Of a stretch of DNA of 37,458 nt, positions 24,643 to 33,321 are shown piece after piece; the first letter of the stretch is position 1; each line of letters opens with the position of its first letter. Both the position numbers and the translations under genes were made by a program. The notes beneath the pieces are model-generated. The model did no database searches. It was not told the DNA's origin and saw only the letters and a list, made by a program, of their open reading frames with translations. This DNA comes from Shimia sp. R10_1 (lineage in GTDB: Bacteria > Pseudomonadota > Alphaproteobacteria > Rhodobacterales > Rhodobacteraceae). Location of the stretch: assembly GCF_017744095.1 (NCBI RefSeq), contig NZ_JAGHQX010000018.1, forward strand, positions 1 through 37,458. Direction: 5' to 3'.

Positions 24643-24987
24643 TCAGAAGAGGTTAACTGTGCCTGCATCAGGCGACATTTCTGTGGTTGTTGCTGCGTTA
24701 GAAAGACGAGACTTGAGATAGTCCAAGCGGACGCTGTCCTGCAGATCCTGCACATTGAGATCTGGGCCAGCGCCAATCAGTTTGGACATGTTGCCAAGCA
24801 AAACCGCGATGTCATCGAGATGCTGAAAGAGCGCATCGACGCGCTGTAAATCGCGGATCTTGGATTGATCCGCGCCGCTCAAGTCCAACTCACTGGTCAG
24901 ATTGTCCAATGCATGCGCAATGGACGCGAGATCAGCCACATCTTCAGCGATCGTGTTCAATACATCTGCGGTGGTACGAGTGGTCAT
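24643..24987 (-). CDS. Small helical che-operon protein of unknown function
   Basis: 114 aa, acidic, predicted mostly helical by its leucine spacing (IAEDVADLASIAHALDNL, RVDALFQHLDDIAVLLGNM). It ends in VNLF. No domain is recognised. ATG 24987 with an upstream GGGGGA fits better than TTG 24993. It lies 22 bases after cheY and 30 before the PAS gene, clearly within the operon. A helical scaffold or phosphatase-like accessory of CheY is conceivable, but nothing in the sequence proves it. Confidence 0.75.
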   Translation of the reverse strand: MTTRTTADVLNTIAEDVADLASIAHALDNLTSELDLSGADQSKIRDLQRVDALFQHLDDIAVLLGNMSKLIGAGPDLNVQDLQDSVRLDYLKSRLSNAATTTEMSPDAGTVNLF

Positions 24988-25009
24988 ACGCAATCCCCCA
25001 GTGAAGCCC

Positions 25010-25396
25010 CTATAGGGGCCCCACGACCTTCTCGATGCAGGCTTTCAACTGCGCGGTCTGAAACGGCTTCTTAATGAAGTTGTTCATGCCGAGTTGGACA
25101 CCTTTGTTGATCGTTTCTGGATCAGCCCGACCAGTGATCAGGATAAAACCCGTACGGGCGGTCGCTTTGTTGGAGCGGATGCCTTCCAACAGCTGCAGAC
25201 CGTCCATGCCTGGCATGTTGTAGTCAGACAGAATGAGGTGAACGGGCTTTGCGCCTAGGCTGCGCCAGGCATTCGCACCGTCGTTTTCTGTACGGTAGTT
25301 GACGATCCCGATTTCATCGAGCGCCTGCGTGATGAGACCACGACTTGTGGACATGTCGTCCACTACCAAGATATGTAGCTTATCTTTCAAGCTCAT
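25010..25396 (-). CDS. cheY: Response regulator CheY (distal copy)
   Basis: 128-aa single receiver domain. Acidic pocket Asp13/Asp14 (VVDDMSTSRG), phospho-acceptor Asp58 (ILSDYNMPGMDG), Thr88 (ILITGR) and Lys110 (FIKKPF) are all present. The open frame runs upstream inside cheR to 25552, but ATG 25396 overlaps the cheR stop (ATGA) and gives standard length. As the second CheY of the operon it is either the motor-binding form or a phosphate sink; sequence alone does not decide. Confidence 0.95.
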   Translation of the reverse strand: MSLKDKLHILVVDDMSTSRGLITQALDEIGIVNYRTENDGANAWRSLGAKPVHLILSDYNMPGMDGLQLLEGIRSNKATARTGFILITGRADPETINKGVQLGMNNFIKKPFQTAQLKACIEKVVGPL

Positions 25397-26301
25397 TTTG
25401 AGTTCCCCATGTGCATTGATGCGTTTGCGGACGTGCCGCCGACGCGGGAGGTGCTTGTCGAAAAGACGCCGCGTCCCACTGTGTGGAACATTTCTGCATG
25501 TTCCGGGCCAATTCCCTCGGAGTGACCCAGGAAGAGCAGACCATCTTGGCAAAGTTGTTCACCAAACCGGCGCCAAAGGCGGCTTTGGGTTGGTGCATCA
25601 AAATAGATCGCAACATTGCGACACATGATGATGTCAAACTTGCCCTTGAACGGCCACTCACCGTGCAAGTTGAGGCGTCTAAAGCTGATCAGGTTGCGCG
25701 CTTTGTCGCTTACTGAACTTCGGTCTCTCGCCCCCTCATGGGGGGAGAAATATTTGTTGGCCTGCCCATTGGGCAGAGAGGTTGTGGATGACGTTGGATA
25801 TACGCCACGTTTGGCCGTGGCCAAAATTTCGGTGTCGATATCCGTTGCCAGTATTTTCACATCCAGACTTTCGGCTTCCGGGCAGGCGTCCAAGACATGG
25901 AATGCCAGACCGTAAGGCTCTTCCCCGCTGGAACATCCAGCAGACCAAATTCTCACGCGTTTGCCGCGGCGTGCCTTAGCCATGAGATCTGGCAGAAACT
26001 CTTCTGCCAGTTGCTCGAAATGATGCCCCTCGCGATTGAAGCGCGTCATGTTGGTCGTATAGGCGCTCACAAAGCGCGATTGTTCGTCTTTGCCCTGCGG
26101 GGACAACATGTAGTCGATGTATGCGTCAACAGAGTCAAATCCGGTGGCGCGCAGGCGCTTAGACAATCGAGAGGCAACCATCGTACGCTTGTGGGGTTGC
26201 AGGTCGATGCCCATCATCTCCCGCACAAGCTGTGCAATGCGGGTGAAGTCCGCATCACTGATGGTTCCCTCTTCAAGGGTATGTTGCGCCATCTCGTTCA
26301 T
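25393..26301 (-). CDS. cheR: Chemotaxis protein methyltransferase CheR
   Basis: 302-aa SAM-dependent methyltransferase that methylates receptor glutamates. The N-terminal helical domain (about 15-90) precedes the Rossmann domain with RIWSAGCSSGEEPYGLA (SAM site), ILATDIDTEIL and MCRNVAIYFD. The beta-subdomain that would dock a receptor pentapeptide lies between. Both ends overlap neighbours by four bases (cheW before, cheY after). The last 25 residues are Ser/Gly-rich and probably flexible. Confidence 0.96.
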   Translation of the reverse strand: MNEMAQHTLEEGTISDADFTRIAQLVREMMGIDLQPHKRTMVASRLSKRLRATGFDSVDAYIDYMLSPQGKDEQSRFVSAYTTNMTRFNREGHHFEQLAEEFLPDLMAKARRGKRVRIWSAGCSSGEEPYGLAFHVLDACPEAESLDVKILATDIDTEILATAKRGVYPTSSTTSLPNGQANKYFSPHEGARDRSSVSDKARNLISFRRLNLHGEWPFKGKFDIIMCRNVAIYFDAPTQSRLWRRFGEQLCQDGLLFLGHSEGIGPEHAEMFHTVGRGVFSTSTSRVGGTSANASMHMGNSK

Positions 26302-26768
26302 GCTGCTGACAGAGCTTCCTGAGGCATAATCTGGTGTACGTCGATTGCACGCACAATGGTCTCTTCCAGCGTGTAGACCCCACGGATGAAGGCGGCGGTT
26401 CTGGAAGAGGACACTTCGGGTGTTGGCTTCATCTCTTCGGTGTTCACAGTGATGATGTTGGAAACTGCATCCACCAGGAAGCCCACGCTCTTCTCATCAA
26501 TGTGCGCGATGATGATCACATGGCGCGATTCCGGGATCGTTTTCCCAAGGCCAAGACGCATGGACAGGTCGATCACCGGCAGCACGGCGCCACGTAGGTT
26601 CATCATGCCAACGACGTAGTCAGGCGCGTGGGGCAGGGTAGTTGTGCTGGTCCAACCACGAATTTCAAGTACGTGCCCGATGTCGAGGCAGAACGCCTGT
26701 TCACCGATGGTGAAAGACACGATTTCGATACGCTCATCGGTCGTTTCAATGGTTGCTTGTTCAGACAT
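26298..26768 (-). CDS. cheW: Chemotaxis coupling protein CheW
   Basis: 156-aa CheW adaptor linking receptor and CheA. Typical segments are IVSFTIGEQAFCLDIGHVLEIRG, MNLRGAVLPVIDLSMRLGL and VGFLVDAVSNIITV. The length is standard. It overlaps the cheA end by eight bases and cheR by four, so stoichiometry is probably set by coupled translation. Confidence 0.97.
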   Translation of the reverse strand: MSEQATIETTDERIEIVSFTIGEQAFCLDIGHVLEIRGWTSTTTLPHAPDYVVGMMNLRGAVLPVIDLSMRLGLGKTIPESRHVIIIAHIDEKSVGFLVDAVSNIITVNTEEMKPTPEVSSSRTAAFIRGVYTLEETIVRAIDVHQIMPQEALSAA

Positions 26769-28956
26769 AAGAGTTCACCTCTACAAGTTCGGACCCTTTG
26801 CGAAGTCCTGGGTTGCCATTGCCCGGTGAGGGGATCATTTGGTCGGTGTCCACGATCAGGGCGATTTTGCCATTGCCGAGGATGGTGGCCGCTGCGATGC
26901 CGGGGATGGAGTGATAGTTTTGCTCCAGACCCTTGATCACCACTTCACGTTGCTCAACGATGCCGTCGACTGCCAGCGCAGAGCGTCGGCCGGATTCGCC
27001 TTCAATCAGCAACAGTGATTGATTGCTCAGGTCTTCCAGCGAGCTTCGGAAACCTAGTGCTTCGCCCAGGTCCACAATCGGTAGCATCGAGTCATTCACG
27101 GACAGGCCACGATCGCCATCGCAGAAGTCATGAATGTTCGCCTGACCCGGCTGAAGTGTCTCGCGCAATGCAACAGTGGGTACCACAAGGGATTCACCTG
27201 CGACTTCGATAAGCATGCCTTCCATAACCGCGAGAGTCAGCGGCAGGGAGATGGTGATCGTTGTGCCTTTGCCTGGCTCAGATTGCAGGTTGATACGACC
27301 GCCAAGCGCCTGAATTTCAGAACGCACAACATCCATGCCAACACCGCGGCCAGACAGTTGTGAAATCTCATCCGCGGTTGAGAAACCCGGGCGGAAAAGC
27401 AGGTTGTCGATATCGCTGTCGGTCAGATCGTCCTCGGGGCGCACAAGACCTTTTTCTTCGGCCTTGCGGCGCACTTTCTCACGGTTGACGCCAGCGCCAT
27501 CGTCAGAGAGTGAGATCACGACCCGGCCAGAGCGGTGCGCGGCTTCGAGCTTGATTGTGCCCATTTCCGGCTTGCCAGCGGCGATACGATCCTCAGCCTT
27601 TTCAAGGCCGTGGTCCACCGAGTTCCGGATCATGTGCGTCAGAGGTTCAACCAGACGCTCGGTCACAGTTTTATCAACCTCAGTGGCTTCGCCCACCATC
27701 ACCAAGCGAGAGGTTTTGCCTGCTTGACGGGAGGACTCACGCACGATGCGGCTCATACGCTGGAACAAGCCGCGTACGGGCTGTGCGCGAATGGCCATAA
27801 CGCTTTCCTGAAGCACACCGGACAGAGTTTTGAGCTGCCCAATTGCTTCGCTGACGGCGCTGTTGGCTGACACAGGCAATTCGTTCATGGACTGGCGCAG
27901 CATTGCTTCGCTGATCACAAGCTCGCCAACGAGGTTGATCAAACGGTCAACACGGTTCAGATCCACTCGGATTGTGCTGTTGCGCGGCTCAGAGGACTTT
28001 TTTCCGCCGTCTCCACCTTTGGCCTCCTGTTTGGAGTCCTTTTCAGGAGCTTCAGCTTTTGCAGACGGTTTGGCAGGCTTAGCTGCAGGTTTGACTGGTG
28101 CTTCCGCTTCAACGACCGGAGTTGCTTCCACCACTGGTGCAGCTTCGGCGGCAACTTCCATGATCTCGAGTGTGCACTGCCCTTCAACGAATTCGAAGAT
28201 TTCCCGAATGGTGCTTTCGTCGATTCCATCATCAGGACGGAGTGTCAAAGTCCAAGAAATAGCTGCTGGAGCTTCTTGCAGGCTTTCCAATGTAGCGACG
28301 CCAGAAATATCGGCCTCAACCGTCATCTCGCCCATCTCGCCCAGAGCACGGAACAGCAATGCTGGGTCGTGGCCGCGTGCATAGAGAACCGGATCAGCTG
28401 CAAACTTGACGATGAAATGTGATGCGCCTTCGCTGACAGGTTCCAGAGAGGGCAAACCAGGCAGGTCACCGGGGCCATCACCCCCCAGATCAAGATCCAA
28501 CCCAACATCCAATGTTAGGGCAACGAAGTCATCGGAAGATACTTCGGACGCGTCTTCCTCTTCAGCTACGCCGCCATTGGCGTTTTGTGTGACAAGCTTC
28601 AGATCGGAAAGAACGGATGCGCCTTCGCTATCCGGGAGATCATTGTCTTCACGGGCCGCATCTACCAGATCGCTCAGGTGGTCAAAGCCCGAGAACATCA
28701 AAGCGGTGATGTTTGGGTCCACGTCGATCTTGTTGGAGCGCAAATCGTCCAGAACATTTTCAAAAGCGTGGGCAAATTTGATCAGGCGATCCAGGCCAAA
28801 CGCGCCTGCGCCCCCTTTGATGGAATGCACAGAGCGGAACATCGCGTTGATGGTCTCCGCATCTGAGTTACCGTTCTGGAGATCATCCAGACCGGTCGAC
28901 AGAACCTCTAGAAGGTCGTCGCATTCCTCAAAGAACATGTCACGAAGGTCGGACAT
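26761..28956 (-). CDS. cheA: Chemotaxis histidine kinase CheA
   Basis: 731-aa hybrid-free CheA. The P1 HPt domain has phospho-acceptor His44 (RSVHSIKGGAGAFG). A P2-like region (about 175-265) is followed by an Ala/Pro/Lys-rich linker (about 265-325). Then come the P3 dimerisation helices (from about 328, RVDRLINLVGELVI), the P4 ATPase with N-box MIRNSVDHGLE, SDDGAGV and GRGVGMDVV, and the P5 CheW-like domain (from about 585) with PIVDLGEALGF. AAGGA lies nine bases before the ATG. It stands 13 bases after the first cheY. It phosphorylates the two CheY proteins of the operon; no CheB is encoded here to receive phosphate. Confidence 0.97.
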   Translation of the reverse strand: MSDLRDMFFEECDDLLEVLSTGLDDLQNGNSDAETINAMFRSVHSIKGGAGAFGLDRLIKFAHAFENVLDDLRSNKIDVDPNITALMFSGFDHLSDLVDAAREDNDLPDSEGASVLSDLKLVTQNANGGVAEEEDASEVSSDDFVALTLDVGLDLDLGGDGPGDLPGLPSLEPVSEGASHFIVKFAADPVLYARGHDPALLFRALGEMGEMTVEADISGVATLESLQEAPAAISWTLTLRPDDGIDESTIREIFEFVEGQCTLEIMEVAAEAAPVVEATPVVEAEAPVKPAAKPAKPSAKAEAPEKDSKQEAKGGDGGKKSSEPRNSTIRVDLNRVDRLINLVGELVISEAMLRQSMNELPVSANSAVSEAIGQLKTLSGVLQESVMAIRAQPVRGLFQRMSRIVRESSRQAGKTSRLVMVGEATEVDKTVTERLVEPLTHMIRNSVDHGLEKAEDRIAAGKPEMGTIKLEAAHRSGRVVISLSDDGAGVNREKVRRKAEEKGLVRPEDDLTDSDIDNLLFRPGFSTADEISQLSGRGVGMDVVRSEIQALGGRINLQSEPGKGTTITISLPLTLAVMEGMLIEVAGESLVVPTVALRETLQPGQANIHDFCDGDRGLSVNDSMLPIVDLGEALGFRSSLEDLSNQSLLLIEGESGRRSALAVDGIVEQREVVIKGLEQNYHSIPGIAAATILGNGKIALIVDTDQMIPSPGNGNPGLRKGSELVEVNSYV

Positions 28957-28969
28957 TTTTCAGTTCCTT

Positions 28970-29335
28970 TCAGACAACCAGACGATTGATGATGGCAACC
29001 AGTTTTTCGGCATCAAATGGTTTGACGATCCAACCGGTTGCGCCAGCGGTACGAGCGCGCTGTTTTAGTTCTTCGCCACTTTCGGTGGTGAGAACCAGGA
29101 TTGGCAGAGAGGCGCATTCAGGACGCGCACGCACACCTTCGATCATGCCAAAACCATCAAGGCGTGGCATGTTGATGTCAGTAATAACGAGATCAGGGTT
29201 AGACCCACCGAGTTTGTCCAAACCATCAATGCCGTCCTCGGCGAGGTCTACATCAAATCCAGCGTCGGTGAGCGCGGTCTGAATCATCGCACGCATCGTG
29301 CGCGAGTCATCAACAGCAAGAATCTTGGTGGTCAT
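28970..29335 (-). CDS. cheY: Response regulator CheY (proximal copy)
   Basis: 121-aa single receiver domain with Asp9/Asp10 (LAVDDSRTMRAM), phospho-acceptor Asp53 (VITDINMPRLDG), Thr83 (LVLTTES) and Lys105 (IVKPFD). It differs clearly from the second copy in sequence, so this is not a recent duplication. The start overlaps the upstream STAS gene stop (ATGA). Confidence 0.96.
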   Translation of the reverse strand: MTTKILAVDDSRTMRAMIQTALTDAGFDVDLAEDGIDGLDKLGGSNPDLVITDINMPRLDGFGMIEGVRARPECASLPILVLTTESGEELKQRARTAGATGWIVKPFDAEKLVAIINRLVV

Positions 29336-29634
29336 GCGTCGGCCCTTTCAAGAAGAGTGGACTGGGGCAGGCCAAGCCGCTCCATGCCCTTTAGGAAGTC
29401 ATCGGATGGTTGGCGGAGCTCGAAGCCGAGACCGCGTGCGGCCCATTCGGCTTTCGTTGCCAGCAGAAGCTCAGCACCAGCGCCTCCCAGAAACTCCACG
29501 TGGAGCGCATCCAAGGCCAATGGTTGTCCGCGTGAAGCTTCGATAGCTTGGCGCAGTTCTGAGCAGTGGGCGAAATCCAGCTGCTGCGGAAGCGCGATGC
29601 AGTCTGGTTGTGAGGTTGAATTTGCTTTGTTCAT
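29332..29634 (-). CDS. STAS-domain protein, first gene of the che operon
   Basis: About 100 aa single STAS domain (anti-sigma-factor-antagonist fold): LPQQLDFAHCSELRQAIEA, then LALDALHVEFLGGAGAELLLA, then GFELRQPSDDF. STAS proteins of this kind begin several alphaproteobacterial che operons. The usual phospho-Ser position is replaced here by the EFLGGAGAE stretch, without an obvious Ser/Thr, so phospho-switching is doubtful. ATG 29634 was chosen; a TTG at 29676 would add 14 residues. Neither has a strong ribosome site. It overlaps cheY by four bases. Confidence 0.85.
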   Translation of the reverse strand: MNKANSTSQPDCIALPQQLDFAHCSELRQAIEASRGQPLALDALHVEFLGGAGAELLLATKAEWAARGLGFELRQPSDDFLKGMERLGLPQSTLLERADA

Positions 29635-29740
29635 GGGTTTGGTCGATACCGTTTCGGACTGGCTGATTTGAGGCAACCTAAGCCGGGATGCCTTAACACC
29701 GCGTTACCCGTTCCAATTCTGTCAGCCACAGGGTTTGGTT

Positions 29741-29778
29741 TTGTGAAAAGGCGTAAGATCGTGTGCGGATTTTCACAA
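29741..29778. promoter_or_regulatory. Dyad TTGTGAAAA-N20-TTTTCACAA upstream of the che operon
   Basis: Perfect nine-base inverted arms at 29741-29749 and 29770-29778, about 107 bases upstream of the STAS ATG, next to an AT-rich stretch (29780-29842). The wide 20-base spacer suits a dimer or tetramer binding two helical turns, or an RNA stem. It is probably a control site for the che operon; the factor is unknown. Confidence 0.5.
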
Positions 29779-30047
29779 GAAAATGATCTTAAGATATTGA
29801 TAAATAGTAATATAAATTCTGTTCTATGCGAGCATGTCAGGATGTTGGTTGCGGTTATAAAATGAACCAACTCTGAAGGAAAAACTGCACATCTTGGGTG
29901 ACTGGCTGGGCAGACTATCGGCAATGCGAAACGCCGGAATCAGCGATTCCGGCGTTTCAAAAAATGGACAGTGGCCTTCTGGATGCCGGCGTGATGTCCG
30001 GGTTCCCTTAGAGCGCCATAAGAAGTGCGTTTGGCACCAGAGTCTGC
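29779..30047. other. Intergenic region between the che operon and the dsbA-like gene
   Basis: AT-rich up to about 29860, likely holding the che promoter. The part beyond 29900 is the 3' flank of the DsbA-family gene and contains a perfect hairpin. No gene is seen. Confidence 0.5.
29928..29958 (-). terminator. Perfect 14-bp stem, three-base loop, downstream of the dsbA-like gene
   Basis: GAAACGCCGGAATC-agc-GATTCCGGCGTTTC. It lies about 90 bases past the stop of the minus-strand DsbA-family gene. On that strand no T-run follows (a T-run precedes it), and on the plus strand an A-run follows, so it is not a classical intrinsic terminator in either direction; Rho-dependent ending or RNA stabilisation is possible. 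Confidence 0.55.
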
Positions 30048-30689
30048 CTAAGTATCGGAAAACTGCGCGAGAATTTTAGAGAAGTTATCCACCCCTTGCG
30101 CACCTGAGGTGGCGAATTTTCCGTCAAATATCATGGTGGGTACGCCAGTTACGCCACGAGAAGTCCAAAACGCTTCTTTTTCACGCACCACGCTTGCAAA
30201 ACTTTGATCCGCAAGGGCGGTCTCAGCTTTTTCACGATCAAGGCCGATCGTTTCGGCAACTTCGAGTAACACATCGTCATTGCTGACATCACGCCCCTGC
30301 GTGAAATAGGCCTCAAAAAGCGCCAACTTCAGATCTTGAGCTTTTCCTTCATCGCTGGCCAAGTGAATAAGCTGGTGAGCGTTGAAAGTGTTGTAGATAC
30401 AGCTGGCGTCTGACCATAGAAAATTGATGCCAAGTTCAGCCCCAATTTTTGTCAGCTGCTCACGTGCGGCATCAGATTGTTCGGCGGAAGAGCCGTACTT
30501 TCGCATAATGTGTTCGCGCAGGTTTTCGCCTTCTGGCTCCATCTCCGGGTTGAGCTCGAAAGGATGCCAGTATGTTTCGATTTCGATACCTGTGGCGGTT
30601 GCCGCGTTCAGAAGCTGGCGGTATCCCACAATGCACCATGGGCAGACGACATCGGAAACAATGTCTACGCGGATCGGAGTCTTGGTCAT
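30048..30689 (-). CDS. DsbA-family thiol oxidoreductase (FrnE-like)
   Basis: 213-aa thioredoxin-fold protein with an inserted helical domain and the active-site motif CPWC (Cys16, Cys19) in VVCPWCIVGYRQL. The cis-Pro loop reads TGVPTMIFDGKF. No signal peptide is present, so it is cytosolic like FrnE and 2-hydroxychromene-2-carboxylate isomerase relatives. The frame opens at 30746, but ATG 30689 (MTKTPIRVD) is the natural start. Likely role: disulfide or redox handling under oxidative stress. Confidence 0.9.
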   Translation of the reverse strand: MTKTPIRVDIVSDVVCPWCIVGYRQLLNAATATGIEIETYWHPFELNPEMEPEGENLREHIMRKYGSSAEQSDAAREQLTKIGAELGINFLWSDASCIYNTFNAHQLIHLASDEGKAQDLKLALFEAYFTQGRDVSNDDVLLEVAETIGLDREKAETALADQSFASVVREKEAFWTSRGVTGVPTMIFDGKFATSGAQGVDNFSKILAQFSDT

Positions 30690-30722
30690 AGGGTGGTCCT
30701 GTTCGTTGCTGAACTTCGATCT

Positions 30723-30740
30723 GGTTGCTCTTTGGCAACC
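30723..30740 (-). terminator. Small hairpin after the AEC transporter gene
   Basis: GGTTGC-tctttg-GCAACC, a six-base stem between the AEC stop and the DsbA-family start, without T-run. It is a weak attenuator or terminator at best. Confidence 0.35.
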
Positions 30741-30757
30741 ATACAAGGGGGCTCATT

Positions 30758-31687
30758 TCACGGAAGCGCGCCCAGCCAGAGCCAGATGGTGATCACAGAA
30801 AACGCGGTGCCGATCAGAACAGTGGAAGCTGCGACCCGCATGGCGCGACCGTACATGTTCGCAAAAAGATAGGCATTGATGCCCGGTGCCATGGACGCGG
30901 TGACCACCGCAGAGCGCATATTGTCGACAGAAAGAGAGGACCACGCGCCAAACGCGACCGTCAACGCTGGGTGCAGACCAAGGGAAACAGCGCAACAGAA
31001 CAAAATGGTGCGCATGTCTCCCTCTGGGCGATAGCGAAAAAGCACACCGCCCATCCCAAACAGCGCGGCGGGCAGGGCGGCCGACGCCAGGAGGTTCACC
31101 GCATGTGTCAGCGGGTCTGGCATTGGGATTTTGCCGAGATTCACAACAAAGCCGAGCGCGATCCCCATAATGAGCGCATTTGAGAACATTGCTTTCAACA
31201 CAGTTGGGACGATGCGTGCCTTGCTGCTGTGCCGTGCGCGCATGATTTCCATAGTTGCGATGCCAAGGCCGTAGCAGAAAGGCGCGTGGATGGAGATGAT
31301 GGCGTAGTTTCCGGTCAGGCTGTTTTCACCATAAGCCCGCTCCATGATGGCCAGCCCTAAGAGAAGGGAGTTTGAAAACAGACAAACGAACCCGATTGCT
31401 GTGGCGTCTTCCCAATCACGGCCAAACAGGTATTTGGCCCCGAGCATACCCGTTAAAAAACAGATGAGGGCCGCGCTGTAAAAGCTGCCCAGAAGGGCGG
31501 AGTTATATTCCGCAGCCAGATCAAGCGTCGAAATCGCGCGAAACAGCAAAACGGGTACTGCAAAATTTGTAGCAAACCGCATCAACCCATCGACGTTAGA
31601 AGCGCTAAAATAGCCTCTCCATGCGGCGAGGTACCCAAAGCCAATCAGAATAAAGACCGGCAGGATCACCGATATCAGGGTTTGCAT
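30758..31687 (-). CDS. AEC-family transporter (auxin efflux carrier type)
   Basis: 309-aa inner-membrane transporter with about ten hydrophobic segments. It begins MQTLISVILPVFILIGFGYLA, the usual AEC opening helix, and has a matching second half (TVLKAMFSNALIMGIALGF). Bacterial members move malonate, malate or other organic acids; the substrate here is unknown. It lies 24 bases after the MBL hydrolase gene and may be read from the same transcript. Confidence 0.9.
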   Translation of the reverse strand: MQTLISVILPVFILIGFGYLAAWRGYFSASNVDGLMRFATNFAVPVLLFRAISTLDLAAEYNSALLGSFYSAALICFLTGMLGAKYLFGRDWEDATAIGFVCLFSNSLLLGLAIMERAYGENSLTGNYAIISIHAPFCYGLGIATMEIMRARHSSKARIVPTVLKAMFSNALIMGIALGFVVNLGKIPMPDPLTHAVNLLASAALPAALFGMGGVLFRYRPEGDMRTILFCCAVSLGLHPALTVAFGAWSSLSVDNMRSAVVTASMAPGINAYLFANMYGRAMRVAASTVLIGTAFSVITIWLWLGALP

Positions 31688-31711
31688 GGGGCCGGCCTTT
31701 AGGTGCTGTTC

Positions 31712-32515
31712 TTAGAGATCGACGGTTATTTTCAGCCCGTCAAACGCTGGTGTGATGTGATCCGGCGTCTCTGCCGCAACCGCTTCGTAGTCCAGATCGA
31801 TGTGCATATTGGTAAGAACTGCGCGCTTCGGAGCCAGTGCCTCTATCCATTCAAGAGCTTGATCCAGATGGGCATGGGTTGGGTGAGGCGTGCGGCGGAG
31901 GGCGTCGACTATCAGGCAGTCTAGATCCTGCAGCTGATCCCAAGCGGCATCGTAGATTTTTGAAACGTCCGGCATATAAACAACGTCGTTAACCCGAAAA
32001 GCCAGCGCATCAATACTGCCATGATCGACGCGGATTGGTTGAAGCGAAATGTCTCCGCCTGCGCCGCTCACTGTAAATATCGCGTCATCAATCGTGTGCA
32101 TTTCAAGGATCGGCGGATAGGGTGAGTCTGCTGGCTGCACAAAGGCATAGCCAAAGCGTGAGAGCAGATCGTTTTGAGTGGCTCCATCCGCCCAGACTTT
32201 GACACGTTGGCGCATGTTGTAGACCACCATGCGCAGATCATCGATGCCATGGACATGATCTGCGTGGGAGTGGGTGTAGACGACGCCATCCAGAGCACTG
32301 ATATTTTCTGATAAAAGCTGCTCTCGCATATCAGGTGATGTGTCGATCAAAACAGTGGTTTTGCCATCTTCGGTTTCCCGTTCCACCAGCATGGAGCAGC
32401 GGCGGCGGCGATTTTTTGGATTGTTGGGATCACAGTCCCCCCAATGCCCGCCAATGCGTGGCACACCGCCGGAGCTACCACATCCAAGAATGGTGAAGGT
32501 CAGACGTGCACTCAT
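31712..32515 (-). CDS. MBL-fold metallohydrolase, PhnP-like
   Basis: 267-aa metallo-beta-lactamase-fold hydrolase. The metal site THSHADH (His82, His84, Asp86, His87) is intact, with later VDHG and NMHIDLDY histidines. The opening FTILGCGSSGGVPR is typical of PhnP/RNase Z-like phosphodiesterases found next to tatD in Rhodobacterales. The start overlaps the tatD stop by four bases (ATGA). Substrate probably a cyclic phosphodiester or nucleotide; not provable here. Confidence 0.9.
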   Translation of the reverse strand: MSARLTFTILGCGSSGGVPRIGGHWGDCDPNNPKNRRRRCSMLVERETEDGKTTVLIDTSPDMREQLLSENISALDGVVYTHSHADHVHGIDDLRMVVYNMRQRVKVWADGATQNDLLSRFGYAFVQPADSPYPPILEMHTIDDAIFTVSGAGGDISLQPIRVDHGSIDALAFRVNDVVYMPDVSKIYDAAWDQLQDLDCLIVDALRRTPHPTHAHLDQALEWIEALAPKRAVLTNMHIDLDYEAVAAETPDHITPAFDGLKITVDL

Positions 32516-33318
32516 GCAGCTGCGGCTTTCAATTTCGCCTTGCTGAACAGACGCTCAAAATTCGCCTGCGTCTGCGCGGCAAATGCAGCATAGTCCATGC
32601 CGAACACGTCTGCGCCAATACGGGCGGTTTTTTCGACATAGGCAGGCTCGTTACGCTTGCCGCGATAGGGCGGGGGCGCAAGATAAGGAGCGTCGGTTTC
32701 CACAAGGATGCGATCAACCGGTGCGGCTGCGAAGATGTCGCGCACTTCCTGCGAGCGGGGGAAGGCCGCAATGCCGGACATCGACAAATAGAAGCCGAGA
32801 TCCAGCATTTGCTCTGCGAGCTTGGGGCCGGAGCTGTAGCAGTGCATGACGCAGCCAAAGGCACCGGCTTTGTATTCTTCGGTAAGGATCAGGGCCATGT
32901 CCTCATCCGCATCGCGGCTGTGGATGATCAGTGGCAGGCCGGTTTGACGCGCGGCTTCGATGTGAATGCGCAGAGAGACCTGCTGCACCTCTTTGCTGTC
33001 GGCCGTGTAATGATAGTCGAGGCCCGTTTCGCCAATCCCCACCATTTTGGGGTGCTGCGCGATGGTGACCAGCTCTTCTACGCTGGTCATCGGCTCTTCT
33101 GCCGCGCTCATGGGATGGGTGCCCGCCGCATAAAAGATCGGCGCGTGGGCCTCGGCAATTGCGCGCACGCTTGGTTCATTCCGCAGTTTGGTGCAGATGG
33201 TGACCATGCGCGTCACGCCAACTTCTGCGGCGCGGGCGAGCGTTTCCTCGAGCTGGCCCTCAAAATCTGGGAAGTCGAGGTGGCAATGGCTGTCAGTGAT
33301 TTCAGGTAGGTCAGTCAA
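32512..33318 (-). CDS. TatD-family metal-dependent deoxyribonuclease (YcfH type)
   Basis: 268-aa TIM-barrel hydrolase. HCHLDF (His11, His13), Glu97 in GIGETGLDYHY, histidines in IIHSRDA and MHCYSSG, and Asp in VETDAPYLAP make the complete two-metal site. The position directly after holB is widely conserved in proteobacteria. Three bases separate it from holB. Confidence 0.95.
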   Translation of the reverse strand: MTDLPEITDSHCHLDFPDFEGQLEETLARAAEVGVTRMVTICTKLRNEPSVRAIAEAHAPIFYAAGTHPMSAAEEPMTSVEELVTIAQHPKMVGIGETGLDYHYTADSKEVQQVSLRIHIEAARQTGLPLIIHSRDADEDMALILTEEYKAGAFGCVMHCYSSGPKLAEQMLDLGFYLSMSGIAAFPRSQEVRDIFAAAPVDRILVETDAPYLAPPPYRGKRNEPAYVEKTARIGADVFGMDYAAFAAQTQANFERLFSKAKLKAAAA

Positions 33319-33321
33319 GGC

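Noticed and set aside
29928..29958. Classical intrinsic terminator
   Set aside because: The stem is perfect, but no T-run follows it in either direction of transcription.
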